NCBI GenBank assembly: GCA_014896295.1 | Contig: JADBKR010000005.1 | Span: forward strand, 310,001-374,000 | DNA length: 64,000 nucleotides | Direction: 5' to 3' | Source of the DNA: Limnochordaceae bacterium | GTDB lineage: Bacteria; Bacillota; Limnochordia; Limnochordales; Geochordaceae | Shown here: positions 38,080 through 46,055 of the stretch, one piece after another | Layout of the letters: each line of letters begins with the position of its first letter | Numbering within the stretch: the stretch's first letter is position 1 | Position numbers and translations under genes: made by a program | Notes under the pieces: generated by a model | Database searches by the model: none | What the model saw: only the letters and a program-made list of their open reading frames with translations | What the model was told of the DNA's origin: nothing

Positions 38080-39042
38080 TTACAGTTCGTAGGCGCGAAT
38101 GCCTTCTTCGAAGCGCACCCGCGGCACCTCGAAATCCCGGTAAAACGGGGCGGCGTCGGCCACGCTGCCCCGTACCAGCATCGCCAGCTGCTGGCTCGTG
38201 AGCGGCACGAAGGGCAGGCGATCCCCGGCGCGCGCGACGAGGCGGGCCATGGCCATGGGCACGTGGACGAACCGCACGGACGCCCGCACCCGGGTGGCGA
38301 CGGCCCTCAGCAACTGGTCGTAGCGGATCCGGTCCGCGCCGCCCACTTCGTAGAGGCGAGGTGGCAGCGCCGCACCTTCGCGAGGCAGCGGAGCTGCGGC
38401 CGCCTGAGCGAACGCCTCCCCCACCACCCACACCGGCACCGGCTGCAGCCAAAAGGCGCCGTCCCCAAAGATGGGAAAGACCGGGAAGCGCCGCAACATG
38501 CGCGCCAGCATCCCGACGAACCCGTCGCCGGGGCCGTAGATCACCGACGGCCTGAAGACAACCGTCTCCGGGAACGCCGCGTCCAGCACCGCCCGCTCCG
38601 CCTCGGCCTTGGTACGCAGGTAAGGCAGGAGGTCGCCGGGCTGCGCCCCAAGGGCGCTCATCAAGACGAACCGCCGGATGCCCGCCTTGCAGGCGGCGGC
38701 GACGACGTTGCGGGTGCCCGCGGTCACGACGCGGTCGAACGTAATGCCCCGGGAGGGGAACTCCCGGATGATGCCCACCAGGTGGACGACGACCTGCGCG
38801 TCCGCCATCGCCTCGGAAAGGGCCCCCAGGTCCTGCACGTCGCCGTCCACCAGGCGCCCCCCGGAGGCGGCGACCTCGGCCAGGATGCGATTGCCCTCCC
38901 GGGAGCGGTAGCGCTCGGGGCCGGGACGCCGCAAGAGCGTCAGCCGTACCTCGCGGCGAGCAAGCGCCCGGACCACGGCGCGCCCCACGAAACCCGTTCC
39001 TCCCGTCACCACGATCCGCTGGACCTTCTGCGGCCCGGTCAC
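38080..39042 (-). CDS. NDUFA9-like atypical SDR, NAD(P)-binding protein
   Basis: 320 aa with an N-terminal Rossmann motif VVTGGTGFVGRAVVRAL and the family signature VVHLVGIIREFPSRGITFD, then HVAGT-like AGTRNVVAAACKAGIRRFVLMSA and a degenerate catalytic region (LPYLRTKAEAERAV). The group resembles the NDUFA9 accessory subunit of complex I. It lies less than 1 kb from the end of the nuo operon, on the same strand, with DUF554 between. Confidence 0.85.
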   Translation of the reverse strand: MTGPQKVQRIVVTGGTGFVGRAVVRALARREVRLTLLRRPGPERYRSREGNRILAEVAASGGRLVDGDVQDLGALSEAMADAQVVVHLVGIIREFPSRGITFDRVVTAGTRNVVAAACKAGIRRFVLMSALGAQPGDLLPYLRTKAEAERAVLDAAFPETVVFRPSVIYGPGDGFVGMLARMLRRFPVFPIFGDGAFWLQPVPVWVVGEAFAQAAAAPLPREGAALPPRLYEVGGADRIRYDQLLRAVATRVRASVRFVHVPMAMARLVARAGDRLPFVPLTSQQLAMLVRGSVADAAPFYRDFEVPRVRFEEGIRAYEL

Positions 39043-39100
39043 GCCCCGTCACCCCCCTCGGGCGAGGACATCCCCTCCATGATAGCGAAACCCCCTTCCC

Positions 39101-39829
39101 ATGACGGGCACCCTGGTCAACGTGGGCACCGTGATCGCAGGCAGCACCATCGGGCTCGTGCTCCGCAAGCGCCTGTCCCGGGACGGCACGACGGCGGCCA
39201 TGCAGGGCGTCGGGCTCGTCACCCTGTTCGTCGGGATCCAGATGGCCTGGGAGGCCCTGGTCACCGGCGAGCCCGAGCGCGTCTCCCTCCTGCCGATTCT
39301 CTTGAGCCTGGCCCTCGGAGGCTACCTGGGGGATCGGGCCGGTATCGAGGCGTGGCTCGAGCGCATGGGACGGCGGGTCGAAGAGGCCGTCGAGCGGCGC
39401 TGGGGCCAGCAGGACGGCCACTTCGCCCGTGCCTTCGTCGCCTCCAGCCTGCTCTTCGTGGTGGGCCCCATGACGGTCGTGGGAAGCTTCAACGACGGCA
39501 TGTTCGGCGACTACCGGGTGCTTCTGACCAAGGCCGTCATGGACGGCATCGCCTCCACCGCCTTCGCCGCCACCCTCGGGCCGGGCGTGCTGCTGTCGGC
39601 CGGCACGATCCTCGTCTACCAGGGAGCGCTGACCGCCGCGGGCGCCATCGCCGGCCGGGCCCTCGACCCCGTCTCTCTGGCGGCCATCTCCGCCGCCGGA
39701 GGCCTCGTCATCGCGGGCATCGGCTTCAACCTGCTGGAGGCCGCCCGCGTACGCACCGGCAATCTCCTGCCGGCACTGGCCCTGGCGCCCCTGCTGGCGT
39801 GGCTGTGGCGGGCGCTCGGCCTGCCCTGA
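39101..39829 (+). CDS. DUF554 membrane protein
   Basis: 242 aa with about six to seven membrane segments. MTGTLVNVGTVIAGSTIGL, FVGIQMAWEAL and VGPMTVVGSFNDGMFGD are typical DUF554 (YdfK-type) sequences. It is proposed as a transporter, but function is unproven. It is divergent from the NDUFA9-like gene and ends 6 nt before the nuoN stop on the opposite strand. Confidence 0.88.
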   Translation: MTGTLVNVGTVIAGSTIGLVLRKRLSRDGTTAAMQGVGLVTLFVGIQMAWEALVTGEPERVSLLPILLSLALGGYLGDRAGIEAWLERMGRRVEEAVERRWGQQDGHFARAFVASSLLFVVGPMTVVGSFNDGMFGDYRVLLTKAVMDGIASTAFAATLGPGVLLSAGTILVYQGALTAAGAIAGRALDPVSLAAISAAGGLVIAGIGFNLLEAARVRTGNLLPALALAPLLAWLWRALGLP

Positions 39830-39835
39830 AGCCGT

Positions 39836-41335
39836 TCAGCCGGGCAGGGAGAGCGCCGTGCGGGCGACCGCAAGCAGAGGCTCGGGCCAGATGCCCAGCG
39901 CCACGGTCCCCACGGCGAGCAAAGCGGCCAGAAGGGCGAGCGCCCGGCGAGGTCCGGCCGCCTCGGCCGCCGCCCCCCTGCCGCCATCGGCCACGATCCC
40001 GGTGTCCCGGGCAGCAGGACGCCCCGCGACGATGGAGTAGGCCAGCGTCAGGTACGGGTAGGCCAGCACCGCCGTCGAGACCGCCAGCACCAGCGCCAGC
40101 CACGCGGCTCCCTCACGGACGGCCGCCCCTACCAGCAGCACCTTGCCGACGAAGCCGCCGGTAAGCGGCATGCCCACCAGGGCCAGCAGAAAAATGGCGG
40201 CCGTCCAACCGGCGAGCGGCTGAGAGGCCGCCTGCCCTCTCAGGGCATCCAGCGGGTACTCGCTGCGTACCCCCGCCAGCATGGAGGCCGAGACGAAGAG
40301 GCCGAGGTTCATCAGGGCATAGGCGCCGAGGTAGAAGAGGCCGGCCGCTATCCCGTCCCCGGTGAAGTGGGGGAGGCCGATGAGCAGGTACCCGGCGTTG
40401 GCGATCCCGGAGTAAGCCATCAGCCGCCGCAGCTCCCGCTGGCGGAGCGCCCCCAGGCTGCCCACCAGCATGCTGAGCGCCGCCAGCGCCCACAGGGGGG
40501 CGTGAGCGGCGGGAGGAGCCACCGTCGCGACCCGGAGAAGGGCCGCGAACGCCGCCGCCTTGGTCGCCACCGACATGAAGGCGGTGACGCCCAGCGTGGC
40601 TCCCTCGTACGCATCCGGCGCCCAGACGTGGAACGGAGCCAGGGCGAGCTTCAGAGCGAGCCCCACCAGGATGAGGGCGAAGCCTCCCGCGGCGGTCCGG
40701 AAGGCGCCCTGCGCCGGCACCTCCGGCCCTCGTAGCGACAGGGTCCCCGTGGCGCCGTAGACCAGCGCCATGCCGAAGAGCAACACGCCGGAGGCGAGCG
40801 ACCCCAGCAGGAAGTACTTGAAGGCCGCCTCCTGGGCCCGGGGATCCCGCCGCCGGTACGCGACCAGCACGTACAGGCTCAGGGAGAGCAGCTCCAGCCC
40901 CAGGAAGAGCCCGGGCAGCGTCGTGGCGGAGGCCAACAGGCCCATGCCCGCCGCAGCCAGGAGCAACAACGCATAAAAGCCGGCGGGCTCGTGGCGGTCC
41001 AGGACCGGCACGGAGATGGCCACACCCACGAGCCCGCCTGCCACCACCACACCGGTCGCCACACGGGCCAACCCATCCAGGGCAAGCCGCGCCGGACCGG
41101 GCGCGCCGGTCACGACCCCCGCTCCGGTCGGCGCGGGCGGCTGGGCCAGCGCCGCACCGCCCACGAGCCACAGCGAGACGGCTGCCGCTGCCAGGCTGAC
41201 CAGCACGATGCCCGTATTGATGGCGGCCGCCCGTCGTCCCGGAGCGGCGAGTTCGATCCCGAGCACCAGGAGCGCCCCGGCCGCCAGGATCAGGCTGGGA
41301 GTCGCCCCGGCCGGAAAGAGCTGGCTCACGTCCAC
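39836..41335 (-). CDS. nuoN: NADH-quinone oxidoreductase subunit N
   Basis: Antiporter-like membrane subunit of complex I, about 14 helices, 499 aa. The key acidic residue is retained in LGLELLSLSLYVLVAYRRRD, the lysine in LKLALAPFHVWAPDAYEG and a second lysine in SVATKAAAFA, so the proton path looks intact. GTG start at 41335 with GAGGTGAG upstream. It follows nuoL by 46 nt; nuoM, which normally stands between them, is absent. Confidence 0.95.
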   Translation of the reverse strand: MDVSQLFPAGATPSLILAAGALLVLGIELAAPGRRAAAINTGIVLVSLAAAAVSLWLVGGAALAQPPAPTGAGVVTGAPGPARLALDGLARVATGVVVAGGLVGVAISVPVLDRHEPAGFYALLLLAAAGMGLLASATTLPGLFLGLELLSLSLYVLVAYRRRDPRAQEAAFKYFLLGSLASGVLLFGMALVYGATGTLSLRGPEVPAQGAFRTAAGGFALILVGLALKLALAPFHVWAPDAYEGATLGVTAFMSVATKAAAFAALLRVATVAPPAAHAPLWALAALSMLVGSLGALRQRELRRLMAYSGIANAGYLLIGLPHFTGDGIAAGLFYLGAYALMNLGLFVSASMLAGVRSEYPLDALRGQAASQPLAGWTAAIFLLALVGMPLTGGFVGKVLLVGAAVREGAAWLALVLAVSTAVLAYPYLTLAYSIVAGRPAARDTGIVADGGRGAAAEAAGPRRALALLAALLAVGTVALGIWPEPLLAVARTALSLPG

Positions 41336-41381
41336 GATCTCACCTCATCCGCGTCCACCCATGCCACGACGCACCGGCGCC

Positions 41382-43388
41382 TCAAAGGCCGGCCACCACC
41401 CAGATGACGACCACTGCCGCGCCGGCCAGCACCGCCAGCGCGTACCGGCGTACGAAGCCGCTCTGGAGCCGTCCCAGCCACCGGCTGACCAGCGCGGCCA
41501 GGGCTGCCACGCCGTTGACGCTCCCGTCCACGCCCTCGGTTTCGACGACCGACTCGGCCCAGCGGCTCACGGCCAGCGCCGGCCGGACGATGACCCGGGC
41601 GTACGCGGCATCCACGTACAACCCTGCCGCCCAGGCCGCGGCCACCCATGCCGGTGCCCGCAGGCGGCTGCCCGCGTCCCCTCGCCCGGGGCCATAGACC
41701 CACAGACCGGCGCCGCCGGCGGCCAGGGCCACCAGTACCGGTAGCCACGCCACCGCCGCCGGCACCCCGTGGGCGGCGACCTCGGCCGCCGGCTGCACGC
41801 CGGACGCTCCGGCGCCCTCCTGGAGGCCGCGGAAGACCGAACCCAGCACAGCAGGTGCCCACTCCACGCGTCCCGGTATCCAGACCCAGCCGGCCACCGC
41901 CGCCAACGTCGCCAGGATGACCACCGGCACCGTCATGGCCCGGGTCGTGGCTTCGGGCTCGTGATGGGCGGGCCTGCCGATCCGTGCCCGCACCGCGCTA
42001 CCCTGCGGGCCCGTGAAGATCAGCGCGACCATGCGGCCCGAGTAGAAGGCCGTCAACCCCGCCGCTGCCACCGCGAGGGCCCACAACCAGACGGCGCCCT
42101 GCTCCCAGGCTTGCTCCAGGATCGCCTCTTTGCTGAAGTATCCGGAGAACGGCGGGATGCCCGCCATGGCCAGGGCGCCCACCCCGTACGCCACGTAGGC
42201 GAGCGGCAGCCTGCCGGCGAGACCGCCCATGCGGCGGACGTCCTGTTCGCCCCCGAGGTAGTGGATCACCAGGCCCGCCGCCAGGAACAGCAAAGCCTTG
42301 AAAAACGCCTGCGTGAAGAAGTGGAACACGCCGGCCATCTGGGCTTGCAGCCCCACGCCCAGGAACATGTAGCCGATCTGGCTCATCGTCGAGTAGGCCA
42401 GGATCCGCTTGATGTCGGTCTGCCCGCAGGCCACGAGCGCGCCGAACAGCGCCGACAGCGCTCCCACCCACGCGACCGCCTGCGATGCGGCCGGCGCTGC
42501 CGCGTAGACGGGGTACATGCGGGCCGTGAGGTAGACCCCTGCGGTCACCATCGTGGCGGCGTGGATCAAGGCGCTCACCGGCGTGGGGCCGGCCATCGCG
42601 TCGGGCAGCCACACGTGCAACGGGAGCTGCGCCGACTTGGCCGCCGCCCCCCACAGCAAGAGCAGCCCGATGGCCGTCAGCGTCTCCTGGGGCACGCCGC
42701 CGAGGCGCTGGAACAGCGTGACGAAGTCGAGCGCCCCGGTCTGGTCCCACAGCCACGCCGACGCCACGACGATGGCGATCTCTCCGCCCAAGGTCACGAG
42801 AAACGCCTTGATCGAGGCCGCCCGGGCATCGGCCCGTTGATGCCAGAAGCCGATCAGCAGGTACGAGGCGAGGCCCACGTTGGCCCAACCGATGAGCATG
42901 GGCAACAAGCCGTCGGCGAGCACCAGCAGGCTCATGGCGAAGATGAAGTAGTTGAGCTCGGCGAAGTAGCGTCCGAAACTCGGATCCTCGGCCATGTACC
43001 CCACCGAGTAGATGTGGATCAACAGCCCCACGCCGGTGACGATCAGGGCGAACCAGAGCGATAGCCCGTCACCCAAGAGGCCCAGGCCGAGCCGATCCGC
43101 CGGCGTTCCCCCTGCGACCGCGGGCCCCGTGCCCGTCCACCATTCGCCGATGCGCCAAACCAGGGGCACATGCTCCGAGGGCGAGCCATGGGAGAGGTAG
43201 CCCACCAGAGCCACCACGGCGCTCGCAAACGCCAGGGCCACCGCACCGTTGGCGACCCACGCCACCGCCCGGCGGCTCCAGCGCCGTCCGGCCAACGCCA
43301 GCACCAGCGCCCCCGCCAGCGGGAATGCCACGATGGCTGCAAGCCAGGGGGATGTCACCATGCCTGCCGCGCCCGCCCCTTCACCCAT
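41382..43388 (-). CDS. nuoL: NADH-quinone oxidoreductase subunit L, with several altered key residues
   Basis: 668 aa with the NuoL core, including KSAQLPLHVWLPDAMAG, SALIHAATMVTAGVYL, AYSTMSQIGYMFLG and a C-terminal lateral helix plus transmembrane end. Oddities against the family: GWEGVG is GWANVG, so the normally invariant Glu is Ala; KAFIVxRxGD is KAFLVTLGGE; FHLMTHAFFKA is FHFFTQAFFKA; and FSKDEIL is FSKEAIL. The start at 43388 overlaps nuoK by 8 nt; an internal ATG at 43361 is possible. Confidence 0.93.
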   Translation of the reverse strand: MGEGAGAAGMVTSPWLAAIVAFPLAGALVLALAGRRWSRRAVAWVANGAVALAFASAVVALVGYLSHGSPSEHVPLVWRIGEWWTGTGPAVAGGTPADRLGLGLLGDGLSLWFALIVTGVGLLIHIYSVGYMAEDPSFGRYFAELNYFIFAMSLLVLADGLLPMLIGWANVGLASYLLIGFWHQRADARAASIKAFLVTLGGEIAIVVASAWLWDQTGALDFVTLFQRLGGVPQETLTAIGLLLLWGAAAKSAQLPLHVWLPDAMAGPTPVSALIHAATMVTAGVYLTARMYPVYAAAPAASQAVAWVGALSALFGALVACGQTDIKRILAYSTMSQIGYMFLGVGLQAQMAGVFHFFTQAFFKALLFLAAGLVIHYLGGEQDVRRMGGLAGRLPLAYVAYGVGALAMAGIPPFSGYFSKEAILEQAWEQGAVWLWALAVAAAGLTAFYSGRMVALIFTGPQGSAVRARIGRPAHHEPEATTRAMTVPVVILATLAAVAGWVWIPGRVEWAPAVLGSVFRGLQEGAGASGVQPAAEVAAHGVPAAVAWLPVLVALAAGGAGLWVYGPGRGDAGSRLRAPAWVAAAWAAGLYVDAAYARVIVRPALAVSRWAESVVETEGVDGSVNGVAALAALVSRWLGRLQSGFVRRYALAVLAGAAVVVIWVVAGL

Positions 43389-43689
43389 TCAACTGCCGCA
43401 CGTCGTCGGCGTCCACGTGCCGCCGGGCACGGAAGATGGTCACGATGAGCGCAAGCCCGATGGCCGCCTCCGCCGCCGCCACCGTCATGGCCAGGAAGGC
43501 CACCACCTGCCCCGAAGGCTCTCCCAGGTGGCGGGCATAAGCGAGAAAGGCCAGGCCGGCCGCGTTCCACATGACCTCCACCGACATGAGCATGGCGAGC
43601 GGCGACCGGCGGACCAGGACCCCGAGCCCGCCGATGCCGAACAGGACCACCGCCACGGCCACGTATGCTTCGACAGGAGCCCCCGGCAT
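43381..43689 (-). CDS. nuoK: NADH-quinone oxidoreductase subunit K
   Basis: Small three-helix membrane subunit, 102 aa. Both conserved Glu residues are present, in LMSVEVMWNAAGLAF and VAAAEAAIGLAL. Position between nuoJ and nuoL and length are standard. Confidence 0.94.
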   Translation of the reverse strand: MPGAPVEAYVAVAVVLFGIGGLGVLVRRSPLAMLMSVEVMWNAAGLAFLAYARHLGEPSGQVVAFLAMTVAAAEAAIGLALIVTIFRARRHVDADDVRQLNG

Positions 43690-43695
43690 GACCCT

Positions 43696-44352
43696 CTACC
43701 TCTTCTCCCCCGCGCCGTGCGTCGTAGGACCGGCGGGTGCGACCGCCAGGCCTTGCCCCTCAGGCGGCTGCGCGGCGGCCGCCGGCTCGAGGACCCGGGC
43801 ATCCTGCCGGCCATCTTCCGGTTCCGCCGCTTCGCGCCGGCGGCCCACGATGACCATCACGCCGACCATGGCCACCAGCAGGACGAGCCCCGCCACCTCG
43901 AGCTCGAAAGGAAAGCCCTGCAGGAGGGTGCGGCCAAACTCCGCCACGCCGCCGTATCCTTCCGGCACGGCTACCCAGGAGCCCGTCCCCCCGGCTCCGG
44001 CCGCCCGGCCGCCCGGCCCGAGGACCCTCAACAAGACCGCCGCCACGAGGGCGCCCACGGAGGCCAGCGCCAGCGGCAGCTGCAGCGCCAGTGGGTCGAC
44101 CTCCGTCTCCACGGGCCGGTTGCGGGCGCTCAGGATGGTGATGACGAAGACGAACAACACCATCACGGCACCGGCATAGATGATGATCTGGGCGATGGCC
44201 AGGAACTCGGACTGCAGGGTCAGGTACAGGGCCGAGAGCCCCGCGAAGTTGACCAGCATGGCGAGCACGCCGTGGACCGGCGTGCGGGCCGCCACCACGC
44301 CCAACGCCCCGGCCACCGCGACCGCGGCCGCAGCCACGAAGACCAGCGTCAT
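43696..44352 (-). CDS. nuoJ: NADH-quinone oxidoreductase subunit J
   Basis: 218 aa with five predicted helices. The region ALYLTLQSEFLAIAQIIIYAGAVMVLFVFVI (here as EFLAIAQIIIYAGAVMVLF) is the pi-bulge helix of NuoJ. The C-terminus has a 45-residue charged tail beyond the last helix. The start overlaps nuoI by 4 nt. Confidence 0.93.
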   Translation of the reverse strand: MTLVFVAAAAVAVAGALGVVAARTPVHGVLAMLVNFAGLSALYLTLQSEFLAIAQIIIYAGAVMVLFVFVITILSARNRPVETEVDPLALQLPLALASVGALVAAVLLRVLGPGGRAAGAGGTGSWVAVPEGYGGVAEFGRTLLQGFPFELEVAGLVLLVAMVGVMVIVGRRREAAEPEDGRQDARVLEPAAAAQPPEGQGLAVAPAGPTTHGAGEKR

Positions 44353-45014
44353 GACGCGACGGCCCGCCTCTCCTCCGGCACGCAGGGGCCGGCGTCCTGC
44401 CGGCGCGACAGCGCTCGCTGTGCCTCTTGCTCGCCGACGGGAGCCGTCACGCCTGGCCTCTCACGGCCCACCTCCGGCGCTTCCGGAGGTCGCCGCCCCT
44501 CGAAGGGAGGGTAGACGACCTCCGGCACGGTGAACTCCGTCGCCTCCCGATCGACCAAGATCCGCCGCCCGTAGACGAGTGCATCCCGGCTGAACGCGGC
44601 CATCTCGTACTCCTGCGTCAGATGCAGGGCCCCCGTCGGGCACGCCTCTTCGCACATCCCGCAGTAGATGCATCGCAACATGTCGATCTCGTAGGCAAAC
44701 GCGTACCGCTCTCCGGGCGAGTGGGGATGCCGGGGGTCGTTCTCCGCGGCGTAGACCGTGATCGCATTGGCCGGGCAGGCCACCTGGCACAGTTCACAGC
44801 CCACGCACATCTCCTGCCCGTTGGCGTAGCGGCGCAGCTCGTGGCGGCCGCGGAAGCGCGCGCTCCTCTCCCGGCGCCTGTCCGGGTACTGGATGGTGTG
44901 CTTGCGCTGCCAGAGGATGCGCAGGGTCGTGCCGAAGCCCTTGGCCAGCCCGCGGGCGACCCTCCACGCTCGGGCCCCGGCCTCCGGAGGCACCCGCTCA
45001 ACCGGCGCTGCCAT
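44349..45014 (-). CDS. nuoI: NADH-quinone oxidoreductase subunit I (two 4Fe-4S clusters)
   Basis: Carries clusters N6a and N6b in the peripheral arm. Two complete ferredoxin motifs are seen: CVGCELCQVACPANAI and CIYCGMCEEACPTGAL. GAGGGGAG lies 10 nt before the ATG at 45014. The C-terminus is about 50 residues longer than usual and rich in Pro, Glu and Arg. Confidence 0.95.
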   Translation of the reverse strand: MAAPVERVPPEAGARAWRVARGLAKGFGTTLRILWQRKHTIQYPDRRRERSARFRGRHELRRYANGQEMCVGCELCQVACPANAITVYAAENDPRHPHSPGERYAFAYEIDMLRCIYCGMCEEACPTGALHLTQEYEMAAFSRDALVYGRRILVDREATEFTVPEVVYPPFEGRRPPEAPEVGRERPGVTAPVGEQEAQRALSRRQDAGPCVPEERRAVAS

Positions 45015-45052
45015 CCCCCGATCGCTCCCCTCTTCCAACCGTTGTCGCCGCG

Positions 45053-46045
45053 TCAGCCGGCCAGGGCGGCCCACCCGGCGTACACCAGCAAGTTGGCCAC
45101 CGACAGCGGCAGCAGGACTTTCCAGCCCAGGGCCATCAGCTGGTCGTAGCGCAGCCGGGGTACCGTGGCCCGCACCCAGATGAAGAAGAACAGCACGGCC
45201 CCGAGCTTCAACAAGAACCAGACGACGCCGGGCAACGACGACGGCCCGGCCCACCCTCCCAGGTACAGCAACGTGACCAGGCTCGCCTGGGTAATCAGGT
45301 TGACGTACTCGGCCATGACGAACATGGCCATGCGCAGCCCGCTGTACTCCGTGTGGTAGCCGGCGACCAGCTCCGTCTCCGCCTCGGGGAGATCGAACGG
45401 AGCCCTGGCCACCTCGGCGCTCGCCGTGATCAGGTAGATGACGAAGCCGAGCGGCTGGACCAGCGCGTACGGGTACGGCGACTGCGCCGCCACGATGTCC
45501 GACAGCCGCAGCGAACCGGCCATCACCAGCACGGCGAGCAGGTTCATGGCCATGGCGATTTCGTAGCTGATGAGCTGCGCGCTCGCCCGCAGCCCGCCCA
45601 GCAGCGCGTACTTGCTCTGCGACGCCCAGCCGCCCAGGGCGACCCCGTAGATGCCGAGCGACGTGAACGCGAGCAGCACCAGGATGCCCGCGCCCGGGTC
45701 GGCGATGCTGAGCGGGATGGTGTAGGGCCCGATATGCACCGGTGGCCCCACGGGAATGACGGCGTACGCCGCCAGCGCCATGAAGAGGCTGATGCCCGGT
45801 GCCAGCAAGTAGATCAGCCGGTCCGCCTCGGCCGGGATCACGTCCTCTTTGATGAGCGCCTTGACCCCGTCGGCCACGGGCTGCAGCAGCCCCCACGGCC
45901 CTGTGCGGTTAGGGCCCAGGCGAAACTGGAAAAAGCCCAGGATCTTGCGCTCGAAGAGCATCAGGTAGGCAAAGGTCCCGAGGAGCAACAGCACCAGGAC
46001 CAGCGACTTGGCAGCCAACCCCAAGACGACGCCCCAGGAGGTCAT
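45053..46045 (-). CDS. nuoH: NADH-quinone oxidoreductase subunit H
   Basis: Membrane subunit at the quinone site, eight helices, 330 aa. ERKILGFFQFRLGPNRTGPWG, KALIKEDVIPAEAD and APFDLPEAETELVAGYHTEYSG are all typical, with quinone-channel acidic residues retained. It lies 10 nt after nuoG. Confidence 0.96.
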   Translation of the reverse strand: MTSWGVVLGLAAKSLVLVLLLLGTFAYLMLFERKILGFFQFRLGPNRTGPWGLLQPVADGVKALIKEDVIPAEADRLIYLLAPGISLFMALAAYAVIPVGPPVHIGPYTIPLSIADPGAGILVLLAFTSLGIYGVALGGWASQSKYALLGGLRASAQLISYEIAMAMNLLAVLVMAGSLRLSDIVAAQSPYPYALVQPLGFVIYLITASAEVARAPFDLPEAETELVAGYHTEYSGLRMAMFVMAEYVNLITQASLVTLLYLGGWAGPSSLPGVVWFLLKLGAVLFFFIWVRATVPRLRYDQLMALGWKVLLPLSVANLLVYAGWAALAG

Positions 46046-46055
46046 GGCCGGGATG

